Assembly (NCBI GenBank): GCA_030432635.1
Contig: JAUIMB010000009.1
Location: forward strand, 62,001 to 126,000
DNA length: 64,000 nucleotides
Direction: 5' to 3'
Source: Bacteroidia bacterium
GTDB taxonomy: Bacteria > Bacteroidota > Bacteroidia > Flavobacteriales > Flavobacteriaceae
In this document: positions 21,018-30,840 of the stretch, in pieces
Layout: every line of letters begins with the position of its first letter
Numbering within the stretch: position 1 is the first letter of the stretch
The notes under the pieces: generated by a model
What the model saw: only the letters and a program-made list of their open reading frames with translations
What the model was told of the DNA's origin: nothing
Database searches by the model: none
Position numbers and translations under genes: made by a program

Positions 21018-21986
21018 ATGATATCAAGAATTAGAACCATCTGTCTGGCTTCTATAGCTCTATACCTGTTTAATTGTAGTGACAACGAAGCAGCTAAAAC
21101 AAGTCAAACTGTCGAATTTCATTTTGAGGACATCAATCATTTTTGGGAAGCTTACGAACTAACCAAAACCGTAGACACCCATGCCAAACGTACAGCTATC
21201 GTACAGGACTTATACATCAATAAAAGTAGTAAAGGCTTAAAATTACTGATTGACAAGTACAAACTCAACGCTGCCGATTATGCAACATTTATGAAAGATA
21301 CCGTCTTTTTCAATTCCATAAAGCCTATTACATTGGATATTCAGAATGACACCTTAGACATTCGCAAACATCTTAAATCATTTGAAACCTTCTATCCTGA
21401 TGCCATTTTCAATGATATTTATTTCGTTATAGGTCAATTTAAACGTGCTGGAACCGTGATTGACAGTACAATGATTATCCAACTTGAAAAAAATGCGCGA
21501 AGCGAGACCACCGAATCAGCGTTTTTATTTAAGGATGACCAACTTGGAAATTTGAACCATTACAGCTCGTTAATTCCATTAGTTGTTCATGAGCAAGTAC
21601 ACATCAACCAAAAGAACATCAATACAAAAGCATTGTTATCAAAATCGATTTGTGAAGGTGCTGCCGATTTTCTGATGTATTTACAGACAAAACAATTCCC
21701 TTCATCTGCACAATCGACTTATGATTACGGCATGGCCAATGAAACAAGGCTGTGGGCAAAATTCCAAACGGATTTGGATATTCGTTATGCCTTGATTAAA
21801 AAGGACTGGTTTTATAATTATGACAGAAAGGATATCCCTCCAGATTTAGGCTATTTTATGGGATTCAAAATTTGTGAGGCATACTATAATAAAGCATCAG
21901 ATAAAACTGAAGCCATCAGGTTTATGCTTGACGGCTCCAATAGTGAGCGTTTACTTGAACTTAGTCAATACAATGGTGGATTTTGA
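21018..21986 (+). CDS. lipoprotein with HExxH metalloprotease motif (DUF2268/GldB-like)
   Basis: Lipobox LFNC; 'LVVHEQVHINQ' HExxH motif. Confidence 0.65.
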   Translation: MISRIRTICLASIALYLFNCSDNEAAKTSQTVEFHFEDINHFWEAYELTKTVDTHAKRTAIVQDLYINKSSKGLKLLIDKYKLNAADYATFMKDTVFFNSIKPITLDIQNDTLDIRKHLKSFETFYPDAIFNDIYFVIGQFKRAGTVIDSTMIIQLEKNARSETTESAFLFKDDQLGNLNHYSSLIPLVVHEQVHINQKNINTKALLSKSICEGAADFLMYLQTKQFPSSAQSTYDYGMANETRLWAKFQTDLDIRYALIKKDWFYNYDRKDIPPDLGYFMGFKICEAYYNKASDKTEAIRFMLDGSNSERLLELSQYNGGF

Positions 21987-22001
21987 TAATCGCGCCAACA
22001 C

Positions 22002-22730
22002 CTATTCTTTTAAAACAAAACTTATCGGAATACTGTAGGGCACATTCACTGGCACACCACGCTGCTTACCAGGTATCATTTTTGGCAGCAAGGAAATGAT
22101 CCGCTCAGCTTCTTCCTCTAGTATTCTATCGGGACCTCTACTTCTAACCTTTGACACATAACCTTTTGAATCAATTGTGAACAGCACATGTACCCTTCCG
22201 TATATTCCTAATTCCAAAGCTGTGTCTGGATATTTGAAGTTCTTTTTTACGTGGTTCAAAATTGAAGCTTCAAAACATGCTTTCTTATCAGCTTTAGTAC
22301 CACCTTCACATCCTGGAAACACTGGAATATCCTCGATTACAGCAAATGGCACATCAATTTCCTCTTCCACTTCTTCAACCTCAACCTCTTCCACAGTGAC
22401 CACTTCAGCTATAGCATCATTCTGGCCAACCTCGCTACTCTCAATAATCGATTCTTCAATTTCAACTACATCCTCAACAATCTTGATATCTTCTGGCACT
22501 ACAGCTAAAGGTGCTGGAGGCGGAGGTGGTGGAGGCACATTCAGATTCACCATGTCAATATCTTCATCGGAATAATCTATGTCCAAGACCTCAACGATTA
22601 CGTCCTCCTTAACATAGGTTTTGTGTTCGAATAATAGATAGGTGGACAATAACATTAAATTAAGCCCGATAGCAAAATAAAGGCTACTGTTTCTTCCAAC
22701 GTCTACCTCAGGTTTCTTTTTAACTTGCAT
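22002..22730 (-). CDS. energy transducer TonB
   Basis: Single N-terminal TM, 'PPPPPPPAPL', C-terminal TonB domain 'KYPDTALELGIYGRVHVLFTIDSKGYV'. Confidence 0.88.
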   Translation of the reverse strand: MQVKKKPEVDVGRNSSLYFAIGLNLMLLSTYLLFEHKTYVKEDVIVEVLDIDYSDEDIDMVNLNVPPPPPPPAPLAVVPEDIKIVEDVVEIEESIIESSEVGQNDAIAEVVTVEEVEVEEVEEEIDVPFAVIEDIPVFPGCEGGTKADKKACFEASILNHVKKNFKYPDTALELGIYGRVHVLFTIDSKGYVSKVRSRGPDRILEEEAERIISLLPKMIPGKQRGVPVNVPYSIPISFVLKE

Positions 22731-22817
22731 GACATTAGATTTTATTCAAACAAGTTACGCCTTGACCATTAAAAAAAACATGACATTTGTCATGATATCA
22801 TTTTGGATACCAACAGT

Positions 22818-24971
22818 TTATAAATTATCCAACTGATTATCGGTGCCGTCTTCACTTATCGTCCAAAAGAAACCTATAAAGAAAAATTGATCGGCTGCAG
22901 GACGTAAAGACCGTCTTGCAAAATTGCCATTGGCATCAGGTGCATTGGCATATTGATAACCATTGATGTTTTTAAAACCCAAGACATTATTGACAGAGAC
23001 ATAGAGAATTTTTTGTTGGCTGATCAAATATGCCCAGTTTAAACTAATACTATTGAAACTTTTGGTTTTTTCGCCCAAAAACTCTTGAGTGTTTGGATTT
23101 GTATATGGTCGTCCTGAGGCAAAATTATAGGCAAGACCTAGCTGGCTTTTCCAATCTTCAATCCAATATTTTGCCACTGCTGAAAAATTATGCGAATTAG
23201 CAAAGTTTGGTTGAGCCTGTGATGGGAAATTCCTGTAGTTTCTTTCTGTATCCAAGAATGAATAACTCAACCAATAATCGACATTTTTTATACTCTTGTT
23301 ATCTCTCCAAAACAAGTCCAATCCTTGAGCATATCCAGATCCTGAATTATCATAATTACTATCAAAGCCTTCAAAATCGGTATCAAATTTGACTAGATTA
23401 TCGTATTCCTTTCTATAGGTTTCAGCTCTAAAAATGCGTCCATCATTGACGTATTGGTAGTTCATGATGTAGTGTTTGGTGTTTTGGGTTTGTACCTGTG
23501 AATTAAATTTCAAGACTGCATTTCCGGCATTCTGAAAGAAGTTTCCGTAGGCAACTGATAACTGTCCGCTTTTTGATGTTTTATAAGCCACTGAAGCCCT
23601 TGGAGCCAATTGAAACTCGTTTGACAAATTGTAATGGTCTCCTCTCAAGCCCAATTTAAGCGCAAAATTCTTACTGAAGACAAGGTCAGATTCTACGAAG
23701 GCAGCTGTATTATTATTGGTGAATCCATAAGACACATCAAAGCCTTCCGTAGCAAACGTTTCATCAAAATTTGTGGTAAAGTGTTCGGCACCAAAGCTCA
23801 GCTTGAACCTACTGTTGAATCGCTTTTTTAGTTTTAGTTTGATATGCGCTGAATTTTCACTGTTGTCAATATCATCGTCCATAAGTTTAACATCTGTCTT
23901 GGCAATGGTATAGCTCAACCCAGTATGCAATGACCAACCTTTTCCCAACACACCTTTGTATGAAGCATTGGTATAAAAATTTCGATTATTGAGCTTCGTA
24001 CGGACACCTTCTGTAAAATTTATATCCTCTTGTATCAAGTCAAAATTTGCAGTATCAAAAGCAGCATAAAACTTAAGCATCCCGTTGTTGAACTTTTTAC
24101 GGAAAACGGCTTCGCCTTGAGCACCTTCATAAGGTTTTTCCCAATCATTACGATCTGGATACAATGCGATATATGGTGCCAAATTAATGTAGGTAGCATT
24201 GACACTTAAAGAAGTGCTTTTCCATTTTTCTGTATGGCCTAAACTTCCACCAACGCTCATAATCCCAAGATCGGTTTTTTCTTGATCTGGTTCGTCAATT
24301 GTGTTTAATAGAAGTACACTCGACAAGGCATTTCCAAATTCGGCAGAATACCCTCCAGTTGAAAAGGTAATCCCGTCAAAGAGAAAAGGTGAATAACGAC
24401 CACGTGTAGGAATGTTATTGGCTGTTGGCGAATATGGAGTAAACACACGAATTCCGTCAATAAAAATCTGTGTTTCATTGGCATCACCTCCTCTAACAAA
24501 CAATCGTCCATCTTCAGAAACTGTTGAAGTACCTGGCAGTGTTTGCAAGGCACCAACAAAATCACCCACTGCGCTGGCTGTCGTTACCACATCCAAGGAG
24601 TTTAACACAGACACTTTACTGTTATCATTGGCTTCAAAAGTACCTGCCGAAATAACCACAGTATCCAAAGCTTCCAAGTCATCCTTAAGTTTGATATTTA
24701 AGCCCTGCATTGTAGTCACATCGCCAACAATGGTCTTCGTCTCATATGACAAGAAGGAGATTATCAAAGTTTGGGTACCTGATTCTTCAGTTGTAAAACT
24801 AAAATTCCCATCGTCATCGGTAGTATCACCATCATAGGTGCCATCGAGATAGACATTAGCACCTACAATAGGAATGTTTTTTGAATCTGTGACTTTTCCA
24901 TTGATTGTTGTTTGTGCAAATGTTAGCGATGCGACAAGCATTAAAACTAAGGATGTAAAAAAGTGTTTCAT
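22818..24971 (-). CDS. TonB-dependent receptor with CarbopepD_reg N-terminal domain
   Basis: 'INGKVTDSKNIPIVGANVYLDGT', plug 'GDANETQIFIDGIRVF', barrel; start likely MKHFFTS at 24971. Confidence 0.88.
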   Translation of the reverse strand: MKHFFTSLVLMLVASLTFAQTTINGKVTDSKNIPIVGANVYLDGTYDGDTTDDDGNFSFTTEESGTQTLIISFLSYETKTIVGDVTTMQGLNIKLKDDLEALDTVVISAGTFEANDNSKVSVLNSLDVVTTASAVGDFVGALQTLPGTSTVSEDGRLFVRGGDANETQIFIDGIRVFTPYSPTANNIPTRGRYSPFLFDGITFSTGGYSAEFGNALSSVLLLNTIDEPDQEKTDLGIMSVGGSLGHTEKWKSTSLSVNATYINLAPYIALYPDRNDWEKPYEGAQGEAVFRKKFNNGMLKFYAAFDTANFDLIQEDINFTEGVRTKLNNRNFYTNASYKGVLGKGWSLHTGLSYTIAKTDVKLMDDDIDNSENSAHIKLKLKKRFNSRFKLSFGAEHFTTNFDETFATEGFDVSYGFTNNNTAAFVESDLVFSKNFALKLGLRGDHYNLSNEFQLAPRASVAYKTSKSGQLSVAYGNFFQNAGNAVLKFNSQVQTQNTKHYIMNYQYVNDGRIFRAETYRKEYDNLVKFDTDFEGFDSNYDNSGSGYAQGLDLFWRDNKSIKNVDYWLSYSFLDTERNYRNFPSQAQPNFANSHNFSAVAKYWIEDWKSQLGLAYNFASGRPYTNPNTQEFLGEKTKSFNSISLNWAYLISQQKILYVSVNNVLGFKNINGYQYANAPDANGNFARRSLRPAADQFFFIGFFWTISEDGTDNQLDNL

Positions 24972-25100
24972 GATGGTTGGTAATCTGTTCGTTTTTTGAT
25001 GGTACAAAGATTCAAAAGAAGCATCATTAAGAAAATTCTATGTAACCGAATTGTTAAAAATCATTCCTGAATTGCATATTTTTGACAAAACGTTATCACC

Positions 25101-25793
25101 ATGCTTTCCAAATCGGAAAAAAAATTCGCTATTGTTTTTAGCCTCTTTGTTTTGGCAGAATTGATTTCTGGCAACTCAAGGCTATTAAGTTCTATTCATT
25201 ATTTTGCCAAACCTGCCATTGTTGTATCCTTGCTGTATTTCTTTTGGAAAAAGAGCAAAAACCTTCATCATGTATTGAGGTATACTGTGGTTTTGGCATT
25301 AGTATTCTCGCTATCTGGAGACATATTACTTATGTTTGTTGTCCAATCCCCAAACTTCTTCCTGCTTGGATTGGTTGCCTTTTTATTAGCTCATATTATG
25401 TATATTATTGCCTTTTGGAGAGACCGTAAGGCGAATAAAGGTGTACTCGGCTTTATCATTTTACTTCTTGGATATGCATTCGGACTTTTTTATCTGCTGA
25501 AGGATGGACTTAAGGATATGATGATTCCTGTAATCATATACATGATTGTAATTTTGAGTATGTCAACTACTGCATTTTTACGACGAGGAAATGTGCCAGT
25601 GGCAAGCTATTGGTTTGTTTTTGTTGGGGCAATTCTTTTTATGGTTTCAGATAGTATTTTAGCACTGAACAAGTTTTATCAAACCTTACCTTTATCGAGC
25701 ATTAGCATAATGCTTACTTATGCCTTGGCTCAGTTTTGCATTATTATTGGCTTGTTAAAATCTGATAGCCCTCAGCAAGAAGAGCGTTCTTAA
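25101..25793 (+). CDS. lysoplasmalogenase-like (YhhN family) membrane protein
   Basis: ~8 TM helices, 'SLSGDILLMF...FLLGLVAFLLAHIMYI...VSDSILALNKF'. Confidence 0.8.
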   Translation: MLSKSEKKFAIVFSLFVLAELISGNSRLLSSIHYFAKPAIVVSLLYFFWKKSKNLHHVLRYTVVLALVFSLSGDILLMFVVQSPNFFLLGLVAFLLAHIMYIIAFWRDRKANKGVLGFIILLLGYAFGLFYLLKDGLKDMMIPVIIYMIVILSMSTTAFLRRGNVPVASYWFVFVGAILFMVSDSILALNKFYQTLPLSSISIMLTYALAQFCIIIGLLKSDSPQQEERS

Positions 25794-25801
25794 AATTCAA
25801 T

Positions 25802-27073
25802 CTACTTTTTAAAAGGCCGAATAATGAGTCGGGCAGCCTTATCGAAATTGATGTAGTTATAAGTCCAATTAAAAAATACGACAACCCTATTCCTGAATCC
25901 TACTAAGGACATCAAGTGAATGAACATCCAAACGAACCAAGCAAAAAAACCGCCAAACTTCAAGTGTTTTAAATCGACCACAGCTTTATTACGACCAATG
26001 GTTGCCATAGAGCCCTTATCCTTGTAGACAAACGGTTTGAGTGGTTTATTATTGATAACGTTCAAGAGGTTTTTCCCAAGCAACTTACCTTGCTGAATGG
26101 CAGGTTGCGCAACTTGAGGATGACCTTTAGGATATGATTCCGTAGGCATTTGAGCGATATCTCCAATAGCAAAAATAGCACTATAGCCATCGACTTGGTT
26201 AAACGCATTTACCTTATACCTGTTCGAGCCTTGCTGAAGGCTTTCAGGATTGAGTCCTTTAACGGGTAATCCTGTAACTCCTGCTGCCCAAATTAATGTT
26301 TGAGATTGTAGGGTAAGCTCGGAATTAGTACTAACCGTCCGACCATCGTAATCCTTTACAAATACATTCAATTTCACCTGAACACCAAGTTTTTCAAGAA
26401 AGTTTTTGGCCTTCCCAGAAGCATGTTCACTCATTGAAGGTAACACCCGATTACCTCCTTCCAACAGATAGATATTCATTTGACGACTATCCAAATCCCT
26501 ATAATCTCGAGGAAGGATGTGATTTTTGAGTTCAGCAATAGCTCCAGCCAATTCAACACCTGTTGGACCTCCTCCAACGATCACAAAATTAAGATAGGCT
26601 TCGCGCTCCTCGGTAGTATTTGCAATAGCTGCTTTTTCAAAATTTTGAAGAATCAGACTTCTAATATTTAAAGCTTGAGGCACATTCTTCATTGGCATAC
26701 TATTGGCCTCGATCAACTTATTACCAAAATAATTTGTTTTGGTTCCAGTAGCCAGCACCAAATAATCAAAAGTTAAGGTACCAATCGACGTATGAATCAA
26801 ATTTTGCTCAGGATCGATCTGATCAACTTCAGCCAAACGAAAAAACGTGTTCTTATTTTTCTTTATAATTTTACGAAGCGGATAAGCAATGGAATCTGGT
26901 TCTAAACCAGAACTGGACACTTGATATAGCAGAGGCTGAAAGGTGTGATAATTATGCTTGTCGATGAGTACAACTTGTATCGGTGCTTTTGCTAGTGACT
27001 TAACTAAATTAATACCAGCGAACCCACCACCTATTATAACAATTCTAGGGACGTCGGATTCGGGAATATTCAT
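25802..27073 (-). CDS. NAD(P)/FAD-dependent oxidoreductase, type II NADH dehydrogenase
   Basis: 'RIVIIGGGFAGINLVKSL', 'FVIVGGGPTGVELAGAIAEL', C-terminal amphipathic/TM segment. Confidence 0.9.
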   Translation of the reverse strand: MNIPESDVPRIVIIGGGFAGINLVKSLAKAPIQVVLIDKHNYHTFQPLLYQVSSSGLEPDSIAYPLRKIIKKNKNTFFRLAEVDQIDPEQNLIHTSIGTLTFDYLVLATGTKTNYFGNKLIEANSMPMKNVPQALNIRSLILQNFEKAAIANTTEEREAYLNFVIVGGGPTGVELAGAIAELKNHILPRDYRDLDSRQMNIYLLEGGNRVLPSMSEHASGKAKNFLEKLGVQVKLNVFVKDYDGRTVSTNSELTLQSQTLIWAAGVTGLPVKGLNPESLQQGSNRYKVNAFNQVDGYSAIFAIGDIAQMPTESYPKGHPQVAQPAIQQGKLLGKNLLNVINNKPLKPFVYKDKGSMATIGRNKAVVDLKHLKFGGFFAWFVWMFIHLMSLVGFRNRVVVFFNWTYNYINFDKAARLIIRPFKK

Positions 27074-27208
27074 GATGATTTGGACTTAGAATAACGATTA
27101 CAAAGATACGATTTACAGCTGTTAAAAGTGTATTTTTAAATTAATATTATCTCTTGGTGTAACGTTTTAAAATATATTGATACCAATAGGCAACTAACCG
27201 ATAAAAAC

Positions 27209-27703
27209 TTGGATAAAGAACTCGAACATAGTTTTGTGGAATTGCTTGAAAAGCATCAAAACATTGTGCATAAGGTCTGTCGACTTTATACCAATAACAA
27301 GGATGCTCACAACGATTTGTTTCAAGAGATTACCATACAGTTATGGAAAGCTTATCCTAAGTTTCGAGGTGACTCAAAGTTTAGTACCTGGATGTATCGG
27401 GTTGGATTGAATACAGCTATCACACTTTATAGAAAATCCAAGCGTAGCATCACAACCCAGGAGTTTGAAAGTGTATCTTTCAAGATTAAATCTGAAGCTT
27501 ATGATGACACCGAAGAACAACAACTCAAATTACTTTATGATGCTGTGCATCAATTGAATGATATAGAAAAAGCCTTAGTGTTTTTGTATCTAGAAGACAA
27601 AAACTATAAGGAAATTAGTGACACCCTAGGTATTTCTGAAGTCAATGCTCGCGTGAAAATGAATAGGGTCAAGAAAAAATTGAAAACAATATTAAATCCG
27701 TAG
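27209..27703 (+). CDS. ECF-type RNA polymerase sigma factor
   Basis: Sigma70 r2 'DLFQEITIQLWKAYPKFRGDSKFSTWMYRVGLNTAI' and r4 'YLEDKNYKEISDTLGISEVNARVKMNRVKKKL'; TTG start. Confidence 0.88.
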   Translation: MDKELEHSFVELLEKHQNIVHKVCRLYTNNKDAHNDLFQEITIQLWKAYPKFRGDSKFSTWMYRVGLNTAITLYRKSKRSITTQEFESVSFKIKSEAYDDTEEQQLKLLYDAVHQLNDIEKALVFLYLEDKNYKEISDTLGISEVNARVKMNRVKKKLKTILNP

Positions 27704-27707
27704 TGCT

Positions 27708-28349
27708 ATGGATGAATTAGAATTATTAAAAAAGGATTGGCAGAAACAAGACTCTGCATACCCTAAGCTTTCATACGAAGAGATCTATAAAATGATCTTA
27801 CAGAAATCCTCGTCCATTGTGAAATGGATATTCATCATCAGTCTACTGGAGTTTGTCTTCTGGCTACTGTTGGCGATAGGATTAAAAGCTTCAGGATACA
27901 ACAACGAGTATGGTGGGTTGTACTCCAGTCCAGGGTTTATCGTACTTAGTGTACTTTCCTATGGAATTTTAGCATACTTCTTTTATCGATTCTACATGAA
28001 CTACAAACAAATAAACACTACTGATAATGCCAAAACCCTAATGGAAAACATATTAAGAACCAGACGAACTGTAAAGCAATACGTTGGGTTCAACTTGGCG
28101 ATGTTGGTTGTTTCGGTGGCTTATATGCTACCTTTTGCTTTAAGCCATGATGACCAAACCCAAGCCTTAATTGAAAAAGCCCAAGCCAATGGAGAAATCT
28201 TCAAGTTTTATTTAGGGGTAATTATGGGCACCTTAATCATTCTATTGATTACCATTGGTGTATTGTTGTTCTTTTATTGGCTTATATACGGACTACTTTT
28301 GAGAAGTCTCAATAGAAATTACAGGGAATTGAAAAAATTGGAAGTGTAA
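27708..28349 (+). CDS. membrane protein co-encoded with ECF sigma factor
   Basis: Directly downstream of sigma gene, four predicted TM segments. Confidence 0.55.
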   Translation: MDELELLKKDWQKQDSAYPKLSYEEIYKMILQKSSSIVKWIFIISLLEFVFWLLLAIGLKASGYNNEYGGLYSSPGFIVLSVLSYGILAYFFYRFYMNYKQINTTDNAKTLMENILRTRRTVKQYVGFNLAMLVVSVAYMLPFALSHDDQTQALIEKAQANGEIFKFYLGVIMGTLIILLITIGVLLFFYWLIYGLLLRSLNRNYRELKKLEV

Positions 28350-28364
28350 TTAACTTAAGTAGCA

Positions 28365-28991
28365 TTAGTTTTGATGAAACTGTTGTCTACCTTGAAGCCA
28401 TTCAGCAATATAAACACAAAATTCATCCCAAGGCATTTCCTCTATATCCATGGCACTTAACTCTTCCGATCTTGCAAGAATATAGAAATCACCATTAAAC
28501 TCGTTGTAAAGCCTCCAAATTTTATTCGCGCTATCGGTTTTAGCTCCTGTTATTTTCCGAATCCAGTTTCGAAACTTCCGAATGGCCACTTGTGGATCGT
28601 CATGATGGATTTCAATATCGTTTCCAGCGAGATCAGAAATTGACTTTTGATAGCGAAATTTAATCTTATCCAAAATGAGAAGATATTTCTCCTTCATCTT
28701 TCCATCGCCAAATCGTTTGCAGCCAATGTCCAATCCCAGTTCGAATGGCATATTAAAACGTGCCAATTGATTCTTTTTTGTGGACTCCATCCTTGAAAGA
28801 TCGTGAATGCTGTACTTTGCCTTGGAAATTAACTTTTGAATGGCAAGCACTCTAGAATCTGCGGAATTATAAGTCTCTGCAACTAAAGGATTATAATCGA
28901 GATAAACAGAAGTGAATATGAGCGCCTTAAGAATGGGTTTATACTCTTTATCGAAAGGACAGTTTATGAAAATATTATTTTCAAATGCCAT
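28365..28991 (-). CDS. 'FINCPFD' family protein with TIR/deoxyribosyltransferase-like motifs
   Basis: 208 aa: 'NIFINCPFDKEYKPILKALIFT', 'ISKAKYSIHDLSR', 'NMPFELGLDIGCKRFG'; soluble. Confidence 0.6.
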   Translation of the reverse strand: MAFENNIFINCPFDKEYKPILKALIFTSVYLDYNPLVAETYNSADSRVLAIQKLISKAKYSIHDLSRMESTKKNQLARFNMPFELGLDIGCKRFGDGKMKEKYLLILDKIKFRYQKSISDLAGNDIEIHHDDPQVAIRKFRNWIRKITGAKTDSANKIWRLYNEFNGDFYILARSEELSAMDIEEMPWDEFCVYIAEWLQGRQQFHQN

Positions 28992-28999
28992 GGAAACGG

Positions 29000-29251
29000 T
29001 TAGGCTGTTTGAAGTCGCTCAACAGAACCATCTTCCCTATGGACAACCAAAATATCGGCTTCTTCGGTATTTAGAATTTTTTTACCATTAATAATGGCAG
29101 TGCGTTTTGTAGAAAATTCGGACATTACTTTATTAGCTCCTTCCTTAAAAACGACCCAATGCCCTTGTCGAGACATGACATGGATTTTTTTTCCAGAGGA
29201 ACCAGCAGTTCTGAATTTAGCACTTAATATTTTTTTTCTATCTGTTGACAT
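29000..29251 (-). CDS. DUF2188-like small protein
   Basis: 'KIHVMSRQGHWVVFKEGANKVMSEFSTKRTAIINGKKI...DILVVHREDGSVE'; ends 8 nt before the FINCPFD gene. Confidence 0.7.
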   Translation of the reverse strand: MSTDRKKILSAKFRTAGSSGKKIHVMSRQGHWVVFKEGANKVMSEFSTKRTAIINGKKILNTEEADILVVHREDGSVERLQTA

Positions 29252-29348
29252 GTGAAGTCAAATATAGTGATTATTTTTAACAAAATACGGCAAAATTCAT
29301 TCCAAACAACTGATATAGAATGCTATTTATAAAACAAATGCAACCTGA

Positions 29349-30152
29349 CTACCAGTCTCTAAGCTCTCTATTCAAGCGCTCTTTTTCTTCCAACTCTTCC
29401 TGAGGAATCACCTTTAAGAATGAAGGATGCTGCTCTATGGCATATTCGATTTTCTCAACAATTTCAGCGATGGATTCATTTTCATAATCAATGTCCAAAG
29501 GCGCTTTGATTTCAAATGTTTGATACACATTCTTCTTTTTGACACGAAGCCCCTTTTTATCGAACGAACGTCTAAACCCATCTATTACAATAGGCACCAC
29601 AACGGGTTTATACTGTTTGATGATATGAGCAGTTCCCTTTCGAATGGGTTTAAAAGGCGTTGTTGTTCCTTGCGGAAATGTAACCACCCAACCATCATCC
29701 AATGCTTTTTTGATGTTGGTGATATCACTCATTTTTACCTGTCGGTTGACATCTTCGCCCTTTGATCGCCAAGTACGCTCTATACTAATAGATCCAGTAT
29801 AAGCAAATATTTTGGGAATGAGTCCAGATTTCATGGTTTCCTTTGCAGCCACATAATACATGTTCAGTTTAGGATTCCATAGATAGCCTACATTCTTTAT
29901 GTTGTCTAAACGTCCACTTAGGCTTGCATTAAACACATGGAACATGGCAATAACATCGGCAAAGTAAGTTTGGTGGTTGGAAATGAACAATACATTGGTC
30001 TCTGGTAAAGCTTTAATGATTTCAGAACCTTCGATCTGTAACTCATTAAACCCTCTAAAACGACGATGAGTGAGCAATCCGAGAATACGAATCAACCATT
30101 TTTTTACAAAAAGTATATGTCCGAAAGGGTTTCTTTTAAATAATCCCATCAA
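29349..30152 (-). CDS. 1-acyl-sn-glycerol-3-phosphate acyltransferase family protein
   Basis: 'ISNHQTYFADV' (NHxxxxD) and 'FPQGTTTPF' motifs. Confidence 0.85.
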   Translation of the reverse strand: MMGLFKRNPFGHILFVKKWLIRILGLLTHRRFRGFNELQIEGSEIIKALPETNVLFISNHQTYFADVIAMFHVFNASLSGRLDNIKNVGYLWNPKLNMYYVAAKETMKSGLIPKIFAYTGSISIERTWRSKGEDVNRQVKMSDITNIKKALDDGWVVTFPQGTTTPFKPIRKGTAHIIKQYKPVVVPIVIDGFRRSFDKKGLRVKKKNVYQTFEIKAPLDIDYENESIAEIVEKIEYAIEQHPSFLKVIPQEELEEKERLNRELRDW

Positions 30153-30196
30153 ATTTTAGTTGTTAAGCGGAATTACAAACTTACAAAAACTGATAC

Positions 30197-30835
30197 TTAC
30201 AGTGTCATTTTTAACAAGTCTTTTAATTCGCTTAACATCATAGCGGTTGCTCCCCAAACCACATGCCCATTGAGCATGAAGGCTGGCACATCGATTTCGG
30301 TTTTCAAAGAGGTCATGACTTTGACGTCTGCGACGTTGTTATCATCCAAAAAATCGGGAAGGCGTACTTCTATCAAATCATCAACTTCAGACTCTTGTTT
30401 CATAAAATTTGGGGTCTGCAATGCTACTCCAAGAAAAGGATAAACCGTGAAATTACTTGGTGGAATGTACATAAGCGACATTGATTTCAGCACTTCAATC
30501 ATATCCATTGGCACACCAATTTCCTCGTAGGTTTCACGAAGAGCCGTGTATTTCATATCCTCATCACCTTCTTCCACTTTTCCACCAGGAAACCCAACTT
30601 GAGCTGAGTGCACACCTTTGTATGACTTTCTTAGAATAAGCATTAAATATGTTTCTTCGTGTTTAGGATAGAACAAAGCCATGACACCTGCTTTTTTGGC
30701 AAATTTCATTTTTTCCTTGTTTGCCTCAACCAAGTTTTGACGGAATGGAGGCGACATTTTAAACTGGGAAGCTTCTCCTGGAAGTTCTAGATTTTTTATT
30801 TTTGGTATAGAATTAACAAATACGTCAAAATTCAT
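30197..30835 (-). CDS. NUDIX hydrolase, CoA pyrophosphatase-like
   Basis: 'GGKVEEGDEDMKYTALRETYEEIG' Nudix box and 'SAQVGFPGG'. Confidence 0.9.
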   Translation of the reverse strand: MNFDVFVNSIPKIKNLELPGEASQFKMSPPFRQNLVEANKEKMKFAKKAGVMALFYPKHEETYLMLILRKSYKGVHSAQVGFPGGKVEEGDEDMKYTALRETYEEIGVPMDMIEVLKSMSLMYIPPSNFTVYPFLGVALQTPNFMKQESEVDDLIEVRLPDFLDDNNVADVKVMTSLKTEIDVPAFMLNGHVVWGATAMMLSELKDLLKMTL

Positions 30836-30840
30836 CCTTT

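Noticed and set aside
22177-22575. 132-aa plus-strand ORF with poly-Ser/Thr and poly-Gly
   Set aside because: Antisense shadow of the Glu/Pro-rich TonB linker; low complexity, no start context.
24412-24837. 141-aa plus-strand ORF
   Set aside because: Antisense to the TonB receptor; no family resemblance.
22818-24971. Possible SusCD polysaccharide utilisation locus
   Set aside because: No SusD partner or glycoside hydrolases nearby; the receptor stands alone beside tonB.
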